DNA of 64,000 nucleotides. It comes from Pseudomonas sp. Leaf58 (GTDB lineage: Bacteria > Pseudomonadota > Gammaproteobacteria > Pseudomonadales > Pseudomonadaceae). Shown piece by piece: positions 28,588 through 36,902 of this stretch (positions are counted from its first letter, which is position 1; each line of letters starts with the position of its first letter). The stretch covers positions 873,501-937,500 of the forward strand of contig NZ_CP032677.1 in assembly GCF_003627215.1 (NCBI RefSeq). Reading direction: 5' to 3'. Made by a program: the position numbers and the translations under genes. The notes beneath the pieces were generated by a model, which saw only the letters and a list, made by a program, of their open reading frames with translations, was not told the origin of the DNA and made no database searches.

Positions 28588-31500
28588 CTAATGGGCACTG
28601 GGCGCCGCCGCCCGGGCGGCCTGGCGGCGGTGGAACAGGCGCTCCAGGGCCAAGTATATGACCGGGGTGGTGAACAGCGTCAGCGCCTGGCTCACCAGCA
28701 GGCCACCAACCACGGCGATGCCCAGTGGCTGGCGCAGTTCGGCGCCGGTGCCGAAGCCGAACATCAGCGGCACTGCGCCAAGCAAGGCGGCCAGGGTGGT
28801 CATGATGATCGGCCGGAAGCGCGTCAGGCAGGCCTGATGAATGGCCTGTTCCGGGGTCAGGCCCTGACGGCGCTGGGCGTCGAGGGCGAAATCGATCAGC
28901 AGGATGCCGTTCTTTTTGACGATGCCAATCAACAGCACCACGCCGATGAGCCCCATGATGCTGAAGTCCTGGCCCATGGCCCACAGCAAAATCAGCGCAC
29001 CGAGGCCTGCTGACGGCAGGGTGGAGATGATCGTCAGCGGGTGGACGAAGCTTTCGTACAGCACCCCCAGGATGATATAGACCGCCACCAGCGCGGCCAG
29101 GATCAACCACGGTTGGCTCGACAGCGAACTCTGGAAGGCTTGCGCCGCACCCTGGAAGTTGCCGCTGATGGCGTCGGGCATGCCCAGCTCGCGCTGGGTG
29201 CGCTCAAGGATGCTCAGTGCATCACCCAGGGCCACCCCGGGTGCCAGGTTGAACGACAGGTTGGCCGCCGGGAACAGGCCGTCGTGGCTGATCGACAGGG
29301 GGCCGGTGCTGGGCGGCGCCACGTGGGCCACTGCCGACAGCGGCACCATTTGGTTGGTCAGCGGTGAGCGCAGGTAAAAGTAGTTGAGGCTTTCGGCTTT
29401 GCCGCGCTGACGGGCGTCCAGTTCGAGGATCACCTTGTATTGGTTGGTCTCGGTCTGGAATTCGCTGATCTGCCGCTGGCCAAAGGCGTCGTACAGCGCT
29501 TGGTCGACGTCGTTGGTTGTCAGGCCAAAACGTGCTGCGGCCTGGCGGTCAATGTCGATGCGGGTGACGCTGGCGCCCAATTGCAGGTCGTTGGACAAAT
29601 CGCGCAGCGCCGGGTTTTCGCGCAGGCGGTCGGTCAGGCGCTGGGTCCACAGGTTCAGCGCCACGCCGTCGTTGCTTTTCAATACGTACTGGTACTGAGT
29701 GCGCGACGGGCCAGAGCTGAGGTTGATGTCCTGGCCGGCGCGCATGTACAGGACGATGCCCGGCACCTGGGCCAGTTTCGGCCGCAGCTGGTCAATCAGT
29801 TCGCTGGCTGACACATCGCGCTCGCCACGTGGCTTGAGGGCGATCCAGAAGCGGCCGTTGGCGATGGTCTGGTTGCTGCCGGTGACGCCCACCGAATGGG
29901 AGAACGCACGCACCGCTGGGTCGGCCTCGATGATCTTGGCCAGCGCCTGGTGCTTGTCGATCATCGACGGGTACGACACATCCGCCGCCGCTTCGCTGGT
30001 GCCGAGGATAAAACCGGTGTCCTGCAGCGGGAAGAAGCCCTTAGGGATAGCCACGTAACCGGCCACCGCCAGGGCTAGGGTCAAGCCGAACACGCCGAGG
30101 GTCAGGCGCTGGTGGGCGAGGGCGTGGTCCAGGCCCTTTTCGTAGCACGTGACCAGGCGTTCTCCGAAGCCGCCCTTGGGCTGCGCCGGTGGGCGGCGCA
30201 TGAACAGCGCGCACAGGGTGGGCGCCAGGGTCAGCGAAACCACCACCGAAACCAGGATGGTGGCAGTGGCGGTGAGGGCGAACTCCTTGAACAGCCGACC
30301 GACTACGCCGCCCATGAACAGCAGCGGGATGAACGCGGCGATCAGCGAGAAACTGATCGACACCACGGTGAAGCCAATTTCCCCGGCACCCTTGAGCGCC
30401 GCCGTGCGGCTGTCGTCGCCGGCCTCCAGGTGGCGGTGAATGTTCTCTACCACCACGATGGCGTCGTCGACCACGAAGCCCACCGAGATGACGATGGCCA
30501 CCAGGGTCAGGTTGTTCAGGCTGAAGCCGAAGAGGTACATCAGCGCGCAACTGGCGATCAGCGACACGCCGAGTACGCTGGACACCACCATGGTCGCCGA
30601 CCATTGGCGCAGGAACAGCGCCATCACCCCGATCACCAAGGCCACGGCAATCATCAGGGTCAGCTCCACTTCGTGCAACGAGGCGCGGATGGTTTGGGTG
30701 CGGTCTTGCAGCACCGACACCTCGACCGAGGCCGGGAGCATTTCCTGCAACTTGGGCAGGGCGGCCAGTACCCGGTCAACGGTATCGACGATGTTGGCGC
30801 CAGGCTGGCGAAACACAACCAGGTTAAGCCCTGGCTGGTCGCCGGACCAGGCCTTGACGTAGGCGTTTTCGGCACCGTTGATCACCTTGGCCACGTCCTT
30901 GAGGTGCACGGGGGCGCCGTCGCGGTACGAGACAATCAGCTGGGCGTAGTCCTCGGGGTGGAACAACTGGTCGTTGGCGGCGAGGGTCGACACGCTGTGC
31001 TCGCCGTACAGCGCGCCCTTGGCCAGGTTCAGGCTGGTCTGCTGGATGGCCACGCGCAGGTCAGCCAAGGTCAGGCCGATGGCTGCCAGTTTTTCTGGTT
31101 GCGCCTGCACGCGGATCGCCGGGCGCAGTTGCCCAGTGATGTTGATTAGGCCAACCCCGTCGATTTGGCTCAGTTGGCGGGCCAGCAGGGTTTCGGCGTA
31201 GTCGCTGAGGTCGTTGCCGGGCATCTGCTTGGAGCTGACCGTCAGCACCAGCACCGGGCTGTCGGCCGGGTTGACCTTGCGCCACGTTGGCGGGTTGGGC
31301 AGGTCTTGTGGCAGGCGAGCGGTGGCGGTGTTGATCGCCGCTTGCACTTCCTGGGCGGCAGTGTCGATGTTCTTGTCGAGGGTGAACTGCAGAATCAACG
31401 TGGTTGAGCCCAGCGCGCTGCTGCTGGTCATCTGGGTCATGCCGGGGATGGCGCTGAACTGCACTTCCAACGGTGTGGCCACTGACGAGGCCATGGTTTC

Positions 31501-31680
31501 CGGGCTGGCCCCTGGCAACTGAGCGGTGACCTGGATGGTGGGAAAGTCTGCTTCAGGCAGCGGTGCCACCGGCAGGCGCGGGAACGCGATAGCCCCCAGC
31601 AGCACCAGGGCGAAGGTTAGCAACAGGGTGGCGATGGGGTGGTCGATGCACCAGGCCGAAACACCGTTGCGTGTATTCAT
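28588..31680 (-). CDS. RND efflux permease (MdtB/MdtC-like)
   Basis: A 1030-residue inner-membrane proton-driven pump. The first helix region begins I-D-H-P-I-A-T-L-L-L. The porter domain start P-L-P-E-A-D-F-P-T-I-Q-V is typical of MdtBC/MuxBC-type multidrug pumps and not of metal (CusA/CzcA) pumps. Proton-relay acidic residues are visible in VGFVVDDAIVVVENI (about residue 405), and the second repeat ends in the K-K-N-G-I-L-L-I-D segment. MdtBC pumps normally need two different RND subunits; only one is present here. The start is the ATG at 31680, overlapping the fusion-protein stop by four bases. Confidence 0.93.
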   Translation of the reverse strand: MNTRNGVSAWCIDHPIATLLLTFALVLLGAIAFPRLPVAPLPEADFPTIQVTAQLPGASPETMASSVATPLEVQFSAIPGMTQMTSSSALGSTTLILQFTLDKNIDTAAQEVQAAINTATARLPQDLPNPPTWRKVNPADSPVLVLTVSSKQMPGNDLSDYAETLLARQLSQIDGVGLINITGQLRPAIRVQAQPEKLAAIGLTLADLRVAIQQTSLNLAKGALYGEHSVSTLAANDQLFHPEDYAQLIVSYRDGAPVHLKDVAKVINGAENAYVKAWSGDQPGLNLVVFRQPGANIVDTVDRVLAALPKLQEMLPASVEVSVLQDRTQTIRASLHEVELTLMIAVALVIGVMALFLRQWSATMVVSSVLGVSLIASCALMYLFGFSLNNLTLVAIVISVGFVVDDAIVVVENIHRHLEAGDDSRTAALKGAGEIGFTVVSISFSLIAAFIPLLFMGGVVGRLFKEFALTATATILVSVVVSLTLAPTLCALFMRRPPAQPKGGFGERLVTCYEKGLDHALAHQRLTLGVFGLTLALAVAGYVAIPKGFFPLQDTGFILGTSEAAADVSYPSMIDKHQALAKIIEADPAVRAFSHSVGVTGSNQTIANGRFWIALKPRGERDVSASELIDQLRPKLAQVPGIVLYMRAGQDINLSSGPSRTQYQYVLKSNDGVALNLWTQRLTDRLRENPALRDLSNDLQLGASVTRIDIDRQAAARFGLTTNDVDQALYDAFGQRQISEFQTETNQYKVILELDARQRGKAESLNYFYLRSPLTNQMVPLSAVAHVAPPSTGPLSISHDGLFPAANLSFNLAPGVALGDALSILERTQRELGMPDAISGNFQGAAQAFQSSLSSQPWLILAALVAVYIILGVLYESFVHPLTIISTLPSAGLGALILLWAMGQDFSIMGLIGVVLLIGIVKKNGILLIDFALDAQRRQGLTPEQAIHQACLTRFRPIIMTTLAALLGAVPLMFGFGTGAELRQPLGIAVVGGLLVSQALTLFTTPVIYLALERLFHRRQAARAAAPSAH

Positions 31681-32840
31681 GGCTGGCTCCGGCGGTCGGC
31701 CATTTCCGATGGCGCGGGGGCGTCGGGGGCCACCTCCACCCGCGACCCGGGCTTGAGCCGCGACTGGCCGTCGAGCACCAGGCGCTCGCCCGGTTTGACC
31801 CCGGCAATGACGGTCAGCCCGCTGTCCTGGTACAACACCTTGACCGCTACGCTGGTGACCTTGTCGCCGTCCAAACGGTAGACAAAGTGCCCGTCGACGC
31901 CGCGTTGTACCACCGGGGGCGGCACCACCAAGGCGTTTTCTGCCACGGCCGTGAGCAGGCGAACAGTGACCAACTGGCCCGGCCACAGGTGGCCGTCTTT
32001 GTTGTCGAACTCCGCCTTGACCCGCACGGTGCCGGTGGTGGCGGAGATCTGGTTGTCGATTAGCGCTAGGTGGCCCTCGCCCAGCAGGCTGCGCTCGCCG
32101 TCGGCATCCATGTAGGCCTGCACCTGTGCGGGGGTGGGCGCCTTCAGCAGGTTCTGCAGGGTCGGCAGCATCTGCTGCGGCAAGGCAAATTCGACGGCGA
32201 TCGGGTCGATTTGGGTGACGCTGAACAGGCTGCGGGTATCGCTGCTGCGTATCAGGTTGCCGGGGTCAATGTTGCGGATGCCCACCCGGCCGGTCACCGG
32301 CGAGCGGATTTGCGTGTACGACAGTTGCACCTCGGCATTGGCGATGGCCGCCTGGTTGCCCTTGACCGTGGCCTGCAAGCGGTTGACCAGGGCCTGTTGC
32401 TGGTCGAGGGTCTGCTTCGACACGCCGTTGTCGGTGCTCAGCAGGCGGTAGCGCTGCAGGTCGACATTGGCCACCTGAATTTGCGCTTGGCTCTGGCCAA
32501 GTTCGGCGCGGGCCTGGTCGAGGCTGGCGCGGATGGCGCGGTCGTCGAGGGTGGCCAGCAGGTCGCCTTCTTTCACCCACTGGCCTTCCTTGACCAGCAC
32601 CTGGGTCAGCACGCCCTCCACTTGTGGGCGTACCTCGACGCTGTGCAGCGACAGCACCGCACCGATGGCGCTGGCATAGCGCGGCACGTCTTGTTGCGCG
32701 ACGCTGACCACGCGCACCGGGATGGCAGTTTGCGCGCGCGCGGCAGGCGCGGGCTGGTGCTGGCCGAACCAGATGCCCGCTACCGCCAGGGCCAGAAGCG
32801 CCAGGGCGGCGAGGGTGACAGAGCGGGGCGGACGTCGCAT
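31677..32840 (-). CDS. RND periplasmic adaptor (membrane-fusion protein)
   Basis: A 387-residue HlyD/MdtA-type adaptor that links the RND pump to an outer-membrane channel. An N-terminal membrane anchor lies at about 6-25. A lipoyl domain follows (V-R-P-Q-V-E-G-V-L-T-Q-V-L-V-K-E-G), then a long alpha-hairpin (about 95-155), the second lipoyl half (SPVTGRVG-I-R-N) and beta-barrel and membrane-proximal domains. The ATG at 32840 is chosen; a GTG four codons upstream is possible. It is the first gene of the fusion protein-pump-regulator-kinase operon. No outer-membrane factor gene is present, so the partner must be encoded elsewhere. Confidence 0.92.
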   Translation of the reverse strand: MRRPPRSVTLAALALLALAVAGIWFGQHQPAPAARAQTAIPVRVVSVAQQDVPRYASAIGAVLSLHSVEVRPQVEGVLTQVLVKEGQWVKEGDLLATLDDRAIRASLDQARAELGQSQAQIQVANVDLQRYRLLSTDNGVSKQTLDQQQALVNRLQATVKGNQAAIANAEVQLSYTQIRSPVTGRVGIRNIDPGNLIRSSDTRSLFSVTQIDPIAVEFALPQQMLPTLQNLLKAPTPAQVQAYMDADGERSLLGEGHLALIDNQISATTGTVRVKAEFDNKDGHLWPGQLVTVRLLTAVAENALVVPPPVVQRGVDGHFVYRLDGDKVTSVAVKVLYQDSGLTVIAGVKPGERLVLDGQSRLKPGSRVEVAPDAPAPSEMADRRSQP

Positions 32841-32978
32841 CGGTGCGGGCACCTTGGCCAGAGGGGAGGGGCGCGGTTGTCAATATTCAGCTTATAACCC
32901 CTGAAGCGGGTCGGCTGCGTGACCGCTGGCTGACAGCCGTGTCAGTTTCGGGCGTTTGCAGGTGGTTGTCTTGAGTTT

Positions 32979-33036
32979 TTCTGGGGCTGCGAGGTCGAGC
33001 GCCACCCGGGCGGCGCTCGACCTCGCAGCCCCAGAA
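32979..33036. repeat. Perfect 25-bp inverted repeat
   Basis: The arms at 32979-33003 and 33012-33036 are exact reverse complements around an 8-base loop (ACCCGGGC). Imperfect outer pairing continues through CTTGA / TCAAG. There is no T-run. It sits between the end of the YkgJ-type gene and the start of the efflux operon. Its core (AGCGCC-x-CCCG-x-GCGGCGCT type) is shared with the palindrome at 4615-4664, suggesting a dispersed repeat family. Confidence 0.85.
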
Positions 33037-33061
33037 CAATTCAAGGCAAGCCGTGGCTTCC

Positions 33062-33796
33062 CTAGAAACCGATGAAAGCGTAATACACCGGGGGTTCGCG
33101 GGTGGTACGCAAGCCATGCCCGTGCAAACTCGCCACCAGCGCCTCATCCTCCACATGCAAGGTCCACTGTGCGCCGTCATCACCCGGCACCTGCGCCAGG
33201 GCCCCAGCAAACGCGCCCATATCTGGCAGGTAGGCAGTAAAGCCATTGCCCTTGAGCGCACTGGTGGTCATACCCAGCGCTTGGCACACCGCCACCTTGG
33301 CGGCGATGTCATCCCGATCGGCCTGGCGCGAAGCCTGTACCAGCGCCTGCAGTTCGGCATCGACCAGTTGCGTGCCATGAATCAGTTGCGGACCCTGCTG
33401 CCAGGCCTCAGGCGGGCAGTCCTTGTTGCCTGGCCGCAGCGGAATATGCGGGTTGATTTCCACCGGATAGATGCGGCAGACCAAGGGGCGCTGGTCATAG
33501 ATGGTGCACAGGTCGTTGTCATCGAGGTTGCGGCAGCGCCCGGGGTTGAATGCGGCAAAGGTCACTGACACCCGCGCTTGGCCATCGCCGCAGGCCACCG
33601 CCTGGGAACGGCGCAGCACATGGTCGCGCTGCTCCGGTGGCATGCCCGGGCCATCGGCGACGAACGCTTCGATCAGCACCACCACCTGGCCGGCGGCGTC
33701 CGCCCAGCGGCGTGCTTCGGCCAGGGTCAAGGGAACGTGGTGGCCGGTGCAGCATTTGCCACAGCCGGTACAAGCGAAACGCAAATTGTCGCTCAC
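33062..33796 (-). CDS. YkgJ-type cysteine-cluster protein
   Basis: A 244-residue protein of the YkgJ/CxxCxxCC zinc- or iron-cluster-like family. The N-terminal F-A-C-T-G-C-G-K-C-C gives the CxxCxxCC signature, and later C-R-N-L, C-T-I-Y-D-Q-R-P-L-V-C-R-I-Y-P-V completes it. Function is not established. The start is the GTG at 33796 inside GTGA, overlapping the stop of the upstream small exported-protein gene. The longer upstream frame would run through that gene. Confidence 0.87.
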   Translation of the reverse strand: MSDNLRFACTGCGKCCTGHHVPLTLAEARRWADAAGQVVVLIEAFVADGPGMPPEQRDHVLRRSQAVACGDGQARVSVTFAAFNPGRCRNLDDNDLCTIYDQRPLVCRIYPVEINPHIPLRPGNKDCPPEAWQQGPQLIHGTQLVDAELQALVQASRQADRDDIAAKVAVCQALGMTTSALKGNGFTAYLPDMGAFAGALAQVPGDDGAQWTLHVEDEALVASLHGHGLRTTREPPVYYAFIGF

Positions 33797-34104
33797 TTGG
33801 CTTCCGGGCTCCATTCGCTGACGAAGGCGCGCTGCTGCTGGCGGTCGTACAGGCACAGCTCGGTGCCGGTGCGTTGCTGCATGTGTTTCTGTGGGTAGAC
33901 GCCTTCGATCAGGAGGGCGCTGATGCCCAGCTGGTCATCGAATTCGGCAGGCTTGCCGCGGGCGTGGGCGTCCTTGAACTGGCTGGCGGCCAGGCAGGCC
34001 TTGAGCATCTGTTGGCGCTGCTCGTTCCAGGCCTGGCTGCTGGAGGCCTGGGCGATGCCGCTGAAGAGGGCGCAGGCGATCAGGATAGAGCTGAAAAACT
34101 TCAT
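33793..34104 (-). CDS. Small exported protein, function unknown
   Basis: A 103-residue protein with a signal peptide (K-F-F-S-S-I-L-I-A-C-A-L-F-S-G, cleavage after A-Q-A) and a mature region with two Cys and several charged residues. I do not recognise the family. It overlaps the YkgJ-type gene by four bases, so the two are translationally coupled and probably work in one process. Confidence 0.75.
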   Translation of the reverse strand: MKFFSSILIACALFSGIAQASSSQAWNEQRQQMLKACLAASQFKDAHARGKPAEFDDQLGISALLIEGVYPQKHMQQRTGTELCLYDRQQQRAFVSEWSPEAK

Positions 34105-34192
34105 ACGCGGTTCCGGCAGATTGCTTGCGAAGGGCGCGAATTATGCCCGACTCGACCCTGACGGCAAGCCGGGGAGTTTGTCGCTTAATATA

Positions 34193-35092
34193 TCAGCGCT
34201 CGGCGAACACCACGGTACGCGCCGCCAGCACCAGGCAATCGGTGAGCTCCGGCGAGGAGAACTTGGTGAGGATGGCATTGGCTCCGGCCTGGGTTGCCTT
34301 CTCGCTGCTCATGGCGCTGTCCAACGAGGTATGCAGCAGCACGTACAGGTGCTGAAAGTCGGGGGTTTCGCGCAGGGTACGGGTGAAGGCATAGCCGTCC
34401 ATTTCGCTCATTTCGATGTCGGAAACGATCACGTTGATTTCCTGCGCGGTGCCTTGTAGTTCCAGCAGCACGTTGATGGCGTCCTTGGCACTGCGCGCGG
34501 TGTGGCATTCAACGCCAAGGTTGCGCAGGGTGTGCACCGACTGCTGCAGGGCCACGTTGCTGTCATCCACCACCAGGATGTTGGTGGCAGCCAGTAGGCT
34601 GGCGTCTTCTTCGCTTAATGTGCCGTGATGGGGCTCGGCCACGGGTGGGGCGATGGCGTGGATGACTTTTTCGATGTCCAGCACCTGCACCAGGGTGTTG
34701 TCGACCCGGGTCACGCCGGTGATGAACGAGCGGTTGCCCGAGCCATAGGGCGGCGGTTTGATGTCGGTGCTCAGGCAGTGCACGATGCGGCTGACTGCCT
34801 GCACATGCAGGCCCTGGCGCGAGCGGCTGATCTCGGTGACGATCAGGCAGCCGCCGGCGGGGTCGGCCAGCGGCCGTTCGCCGATGGCGCGGGACAGGTC
34901 GATGACCGACAGCGAGTGGCCGCGCAAGGTCGCCACGCCTTTCACGTTGGGGTGCGATTCAGGCAGCTTGGTCAGCGGCGGGCAGGGAATGATTTCGCTG
35001 ACCTTGAGCAGGTTGATTGCCATCAACTTGCCGCTGCGCAGGGTGAACAGCAGCAGGGACAGCGAGTCCGCGCGGGCATTTTGCGTGGCCAT
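34193..35092 (-). CDS. cheV: Chemotaxis coupling protein CheV
   Basis: A 299-residue cytoplasmic adaptor between receptors and CheA. The N-terminal CheW-like domain covers about 10-160 (L-L-L-F-T-L-R-S-G-K-L-M-A-I-N-L-L-K-V, V-K-G-V-A-T-L-R-G). A receiver domain from about 170 has NILVVDDSN, a phosphorylatable Asp in VIVSDIEMSEMDG near 230, and a K-F-S-S-P-E-L end. It is a single gene; the other che genes are outside the window. The window also encodes a soluble chemoreceptor at 6023-7339. Confidence 0.93.
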   Translation of the reverse strand: MATQNARADSLSLLLFTLRSGKLMAINLLKVSEIIPCPPLTKLPESHPNVKGVATLRGHSLSVIDLSRAIGERPLADPAGGCLIVTEISRSRQGLHVQAVSRIVHCLSTDIKPPPYGSGNRSFITGVTRVDNTLVQVLDIEKVIHAIAPPVAEPHHGTLSEEDASLLAATNILVVDDSNVALQQSVHTLRNLGVECHTARSAKDAINVLLELQGTAQEINVIVSDIEMSEMDGYAFTRTLRETPDFQHLYVLLHTSLDSAMSSEKATQAGANAILTKFSSPELTDCLVLAARTVVFAER

Positions 35093-35194
35093 GGTGACCT
35101 TCGTCGGGAACAGGGGGTAACCGGTTATCGGCCTGTTTCACTCGGGCTTTAGCGAGGCGGGGATTCTGCGCTTGCTGTGCAGCCCCCTCACCAC

Positions 35195-36748
35195 TCAGCG
35201 CAGCCCCAGCCGCCGCGCCAGGCGGCTAAGGTTGGCGCGGTCCAGGCCCAACTCGCGGGCCGCTGCCGCCCAGTTTTCCTGGTGCCGTTGCAGGCAGGCT
35301 TCTATCACTTGGCGTTGGTAGAGATCGATGGCCTCACGCAGCCCGCCTTCGGGCAGCACTACCGCCGGCAATGGCACGGTCGGGGAGGGCGGGGTGCCCG
35401 GCAGTGTTGTTACGCGCAGGTCCAGGTCGGCGGCCTCCAGGGTGAGGATGCGCGGCCGATCGGGGTGCTGGCCCAGCGCCTTGAGCGCCGAGCGGCCAAT
35501 CAAATGTTCCAGCTCACGCACGTTGCCCGGCCAGCCATAGGCCAGTAGCGCGGCCTGGGCATCGCTGCTCAGGCGCAGGCTGTTCAAACCCAGGCGAGAA
35601 CGATTTTGTTCGAGGAAATAGCCGGCTAATAGCAGCACATCACGCCCCCGTTCGCGCAGCGGCGGTACGTGCAGTGGGTACACGCTGAGGCGGTGATAGA
35701 AGTCGGCGCGGAAGTTGCCCGTGCGTACTTCCTCCGCCAAGTCGCGGTTGGTGGCGGCGATCAGGCGCACGTCCACCCGGTGTTCGCGGTCCGAGCCCAG
35801 GCGCTGCAGCTGGCCGCTCTGCAGCACGCGCAACAACTTGGCCTGTACGGCCAGTGGCAATTCACCCACTTCGTCGAGGAACAGCGTGCCGCCGTTGGCC
35901 AGCTCGAACTTGCCCCGGCGCTCGCCATGGGCGCCAGTGAACGCGCCGCGCACATGGCCGAACAGTTCGCTTTCCACCAAGGTGTCGGGCAGCGCAGCAC
36001 AGTTGAGGCTGACCAGCGGTTTGTCGGCACGGTTGCTGGCCTGATGCAGAGCCAGGGCCACCAGTTCCTTGCCGACGCCGGTTTCGCCGGTGATCAGCAC
36101 GGTCAGGTCGCTGCCACCGACCAGGCGAATTTCCTCAACCAGGCGCTTGTGCGCCGGGCTCTGGCCTATCAGCTCTTTATCCTGGCCGCTGGCCTGCCGG
36201 TAAATTTCGGCGCGGTGGTGCTCGTCTTCGGCACGCAGGGCCAGGTGCTCGATGCGCTCGGCCACGGTGACGGTGGCGGCAGCCAGGCTGGCGAAGGCTT
36301 GCAAGGCACCCAACTCCAGGCTCTGGAACTGCCCCGGGGTGAGGGCATCGAGCGTGACCAGGCCCCAAGGGCGTTCATCGACCATCAATGGGCAGCCCAT
36401 GCAGTCGTGTACTTCCAGGCTGGCATCGGGTGCGTTGACCAGGCCGTCGTAAGGGTCGGGCAGTTCGGAGTCGCTGGCGAAGCGGGTGGGCTCTGGGCGG
36501 CTGAGCAATATTTGAAAGCGCGGATGCTCGCTGACTCGAAAGCGCCGCCCCAGGGTATCGGGGCTCAGGCCGTCCACCGCCAGCGGTACCAACCACTCAC
36601 CGTCCAGGCGCAGCAGCGCGGCGGCATCGCAGGGCAGCAGCCTACGCATGGCTTGCAACAGGCGACGGTAGCGTTCCTGGTCGGGCAAGTCGCGGGACAG
36701 GTCGCTGACCAGGGGCAGCAAGGTGGTAAGCAGCGGCGTTGTGGTCAT
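35195..36748 (-). CDS. norR: Nitric-oxide-responsive sigma-54 activator NorR
   Basis: A 517-residue enhancer-binding protein. An N-terminal GAF domain (about 20-170) binds non-haem iron and senses nitric oxide in NorR. The AAA+ domain (about 190-430) shows the Walker A G-E-T-G-V-G-K-E, the sigma-54 contact loop E-S-E-L-F-G-H-V-R-G-A-F-T-G-A and Walker B GGTLFLDEVGELP. A Fis-type helix-turn-helix ends the protein (N-W-A-A-A-A-R-E-L-G-L-D-R-A-N-L-S-R). It is divergent from hmp, with binding sites in the gap, so it activates nitric oxide detoxification. In P. aeruginosa the equivalent is called FhpR. Confidence 0.94.
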   Translation of the reverse strand: MTTTPLLTTLLPLVSDLSRDLPDQERYRRLLQAMRRLLPCDAAALLRLDGEWLVPLAVDGLSPDTLGRRFRVSEHPRFQILLSRPEPTRFASDSELPDPYDGLVNAPDASLEVHDCMGCPLMVDERPWGLVTLDALTPGQFQSLELGALQAFASLAAATVTVAERIEHLALRAEDEHHRAEIYRQASGQDKELIGQSPAHKRLVEEIRLVGGSDLTVLITGETGVGKELVALALHQASNRADKPLVSLNCAALPDTLVESELFGHVRGAFTGAHGERRGKFELANGGTLFLDEVGELPLAVQAKLLRVLQSGQLQRLGSDREHRVDVRLIAATNRDLAEEVRTGNFRADFYHRLSVYPLHVPPLRERGRDVLLLAGYFLEQNRSRLGLNSLRLSSDAQAALLAYGWPGNVRELEHLIGRSALKALGQHPDRPRILTLEAADLDLRVTTLPGTPPSPTVPLPAVVLPEGGLREAIDLYQRQVIEACLQRHQENWAAAARELGLDRANLSRLARRLGLR

Positions 36749-36762
36749 ATAGACTCCTGTAA

Positions 36763-36799
36763 GTCGATTTGACTATACGCGCGGCGGGGTCGTTTTGAC
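36763..36799. promoter_or_regulatory. Two NorR-type enhancer sites GT-N7-AC
   Basis: GTCGATTTGAC at 36763-36773 and GTCGTTTTGAC at 36789-36799 both fit the NorR core GT-N7-AC, share nine of eleven or more bases, and are spaced 26 bp apart. They lie 40-80 bases upstream of the hmp sigma-54 promoter. A third site, usual in E. coli norV, was not clearly found. Confidence 0.72.
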
Positions 36800-36840
36800 A
36801 TGACCGGCGTCAACACCCTGATTTTACTGGCGATAAAAGT

Positions 36841-36856
36841 TGGCACGATTGCTGTA
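36841..36856 (+). promoter_or_regulatory. Probable sigma-54 promoter of hmp
   Basis: TGGCACGATTGCTGTA aligns to the -24/-12 consensus with a perfect TGGCAC -24 element and correct 10-base spacing, but GT replaces GC at -12. It lies about 46 bases before the hmp ATG and below the NorR sites. Confidence 0.65.
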
Positions 36857-36902
36857 ATAGCAAGCGCAGTCATTTGAAGCCATAGGCTCAGGAGTTGTTG
36901 CA

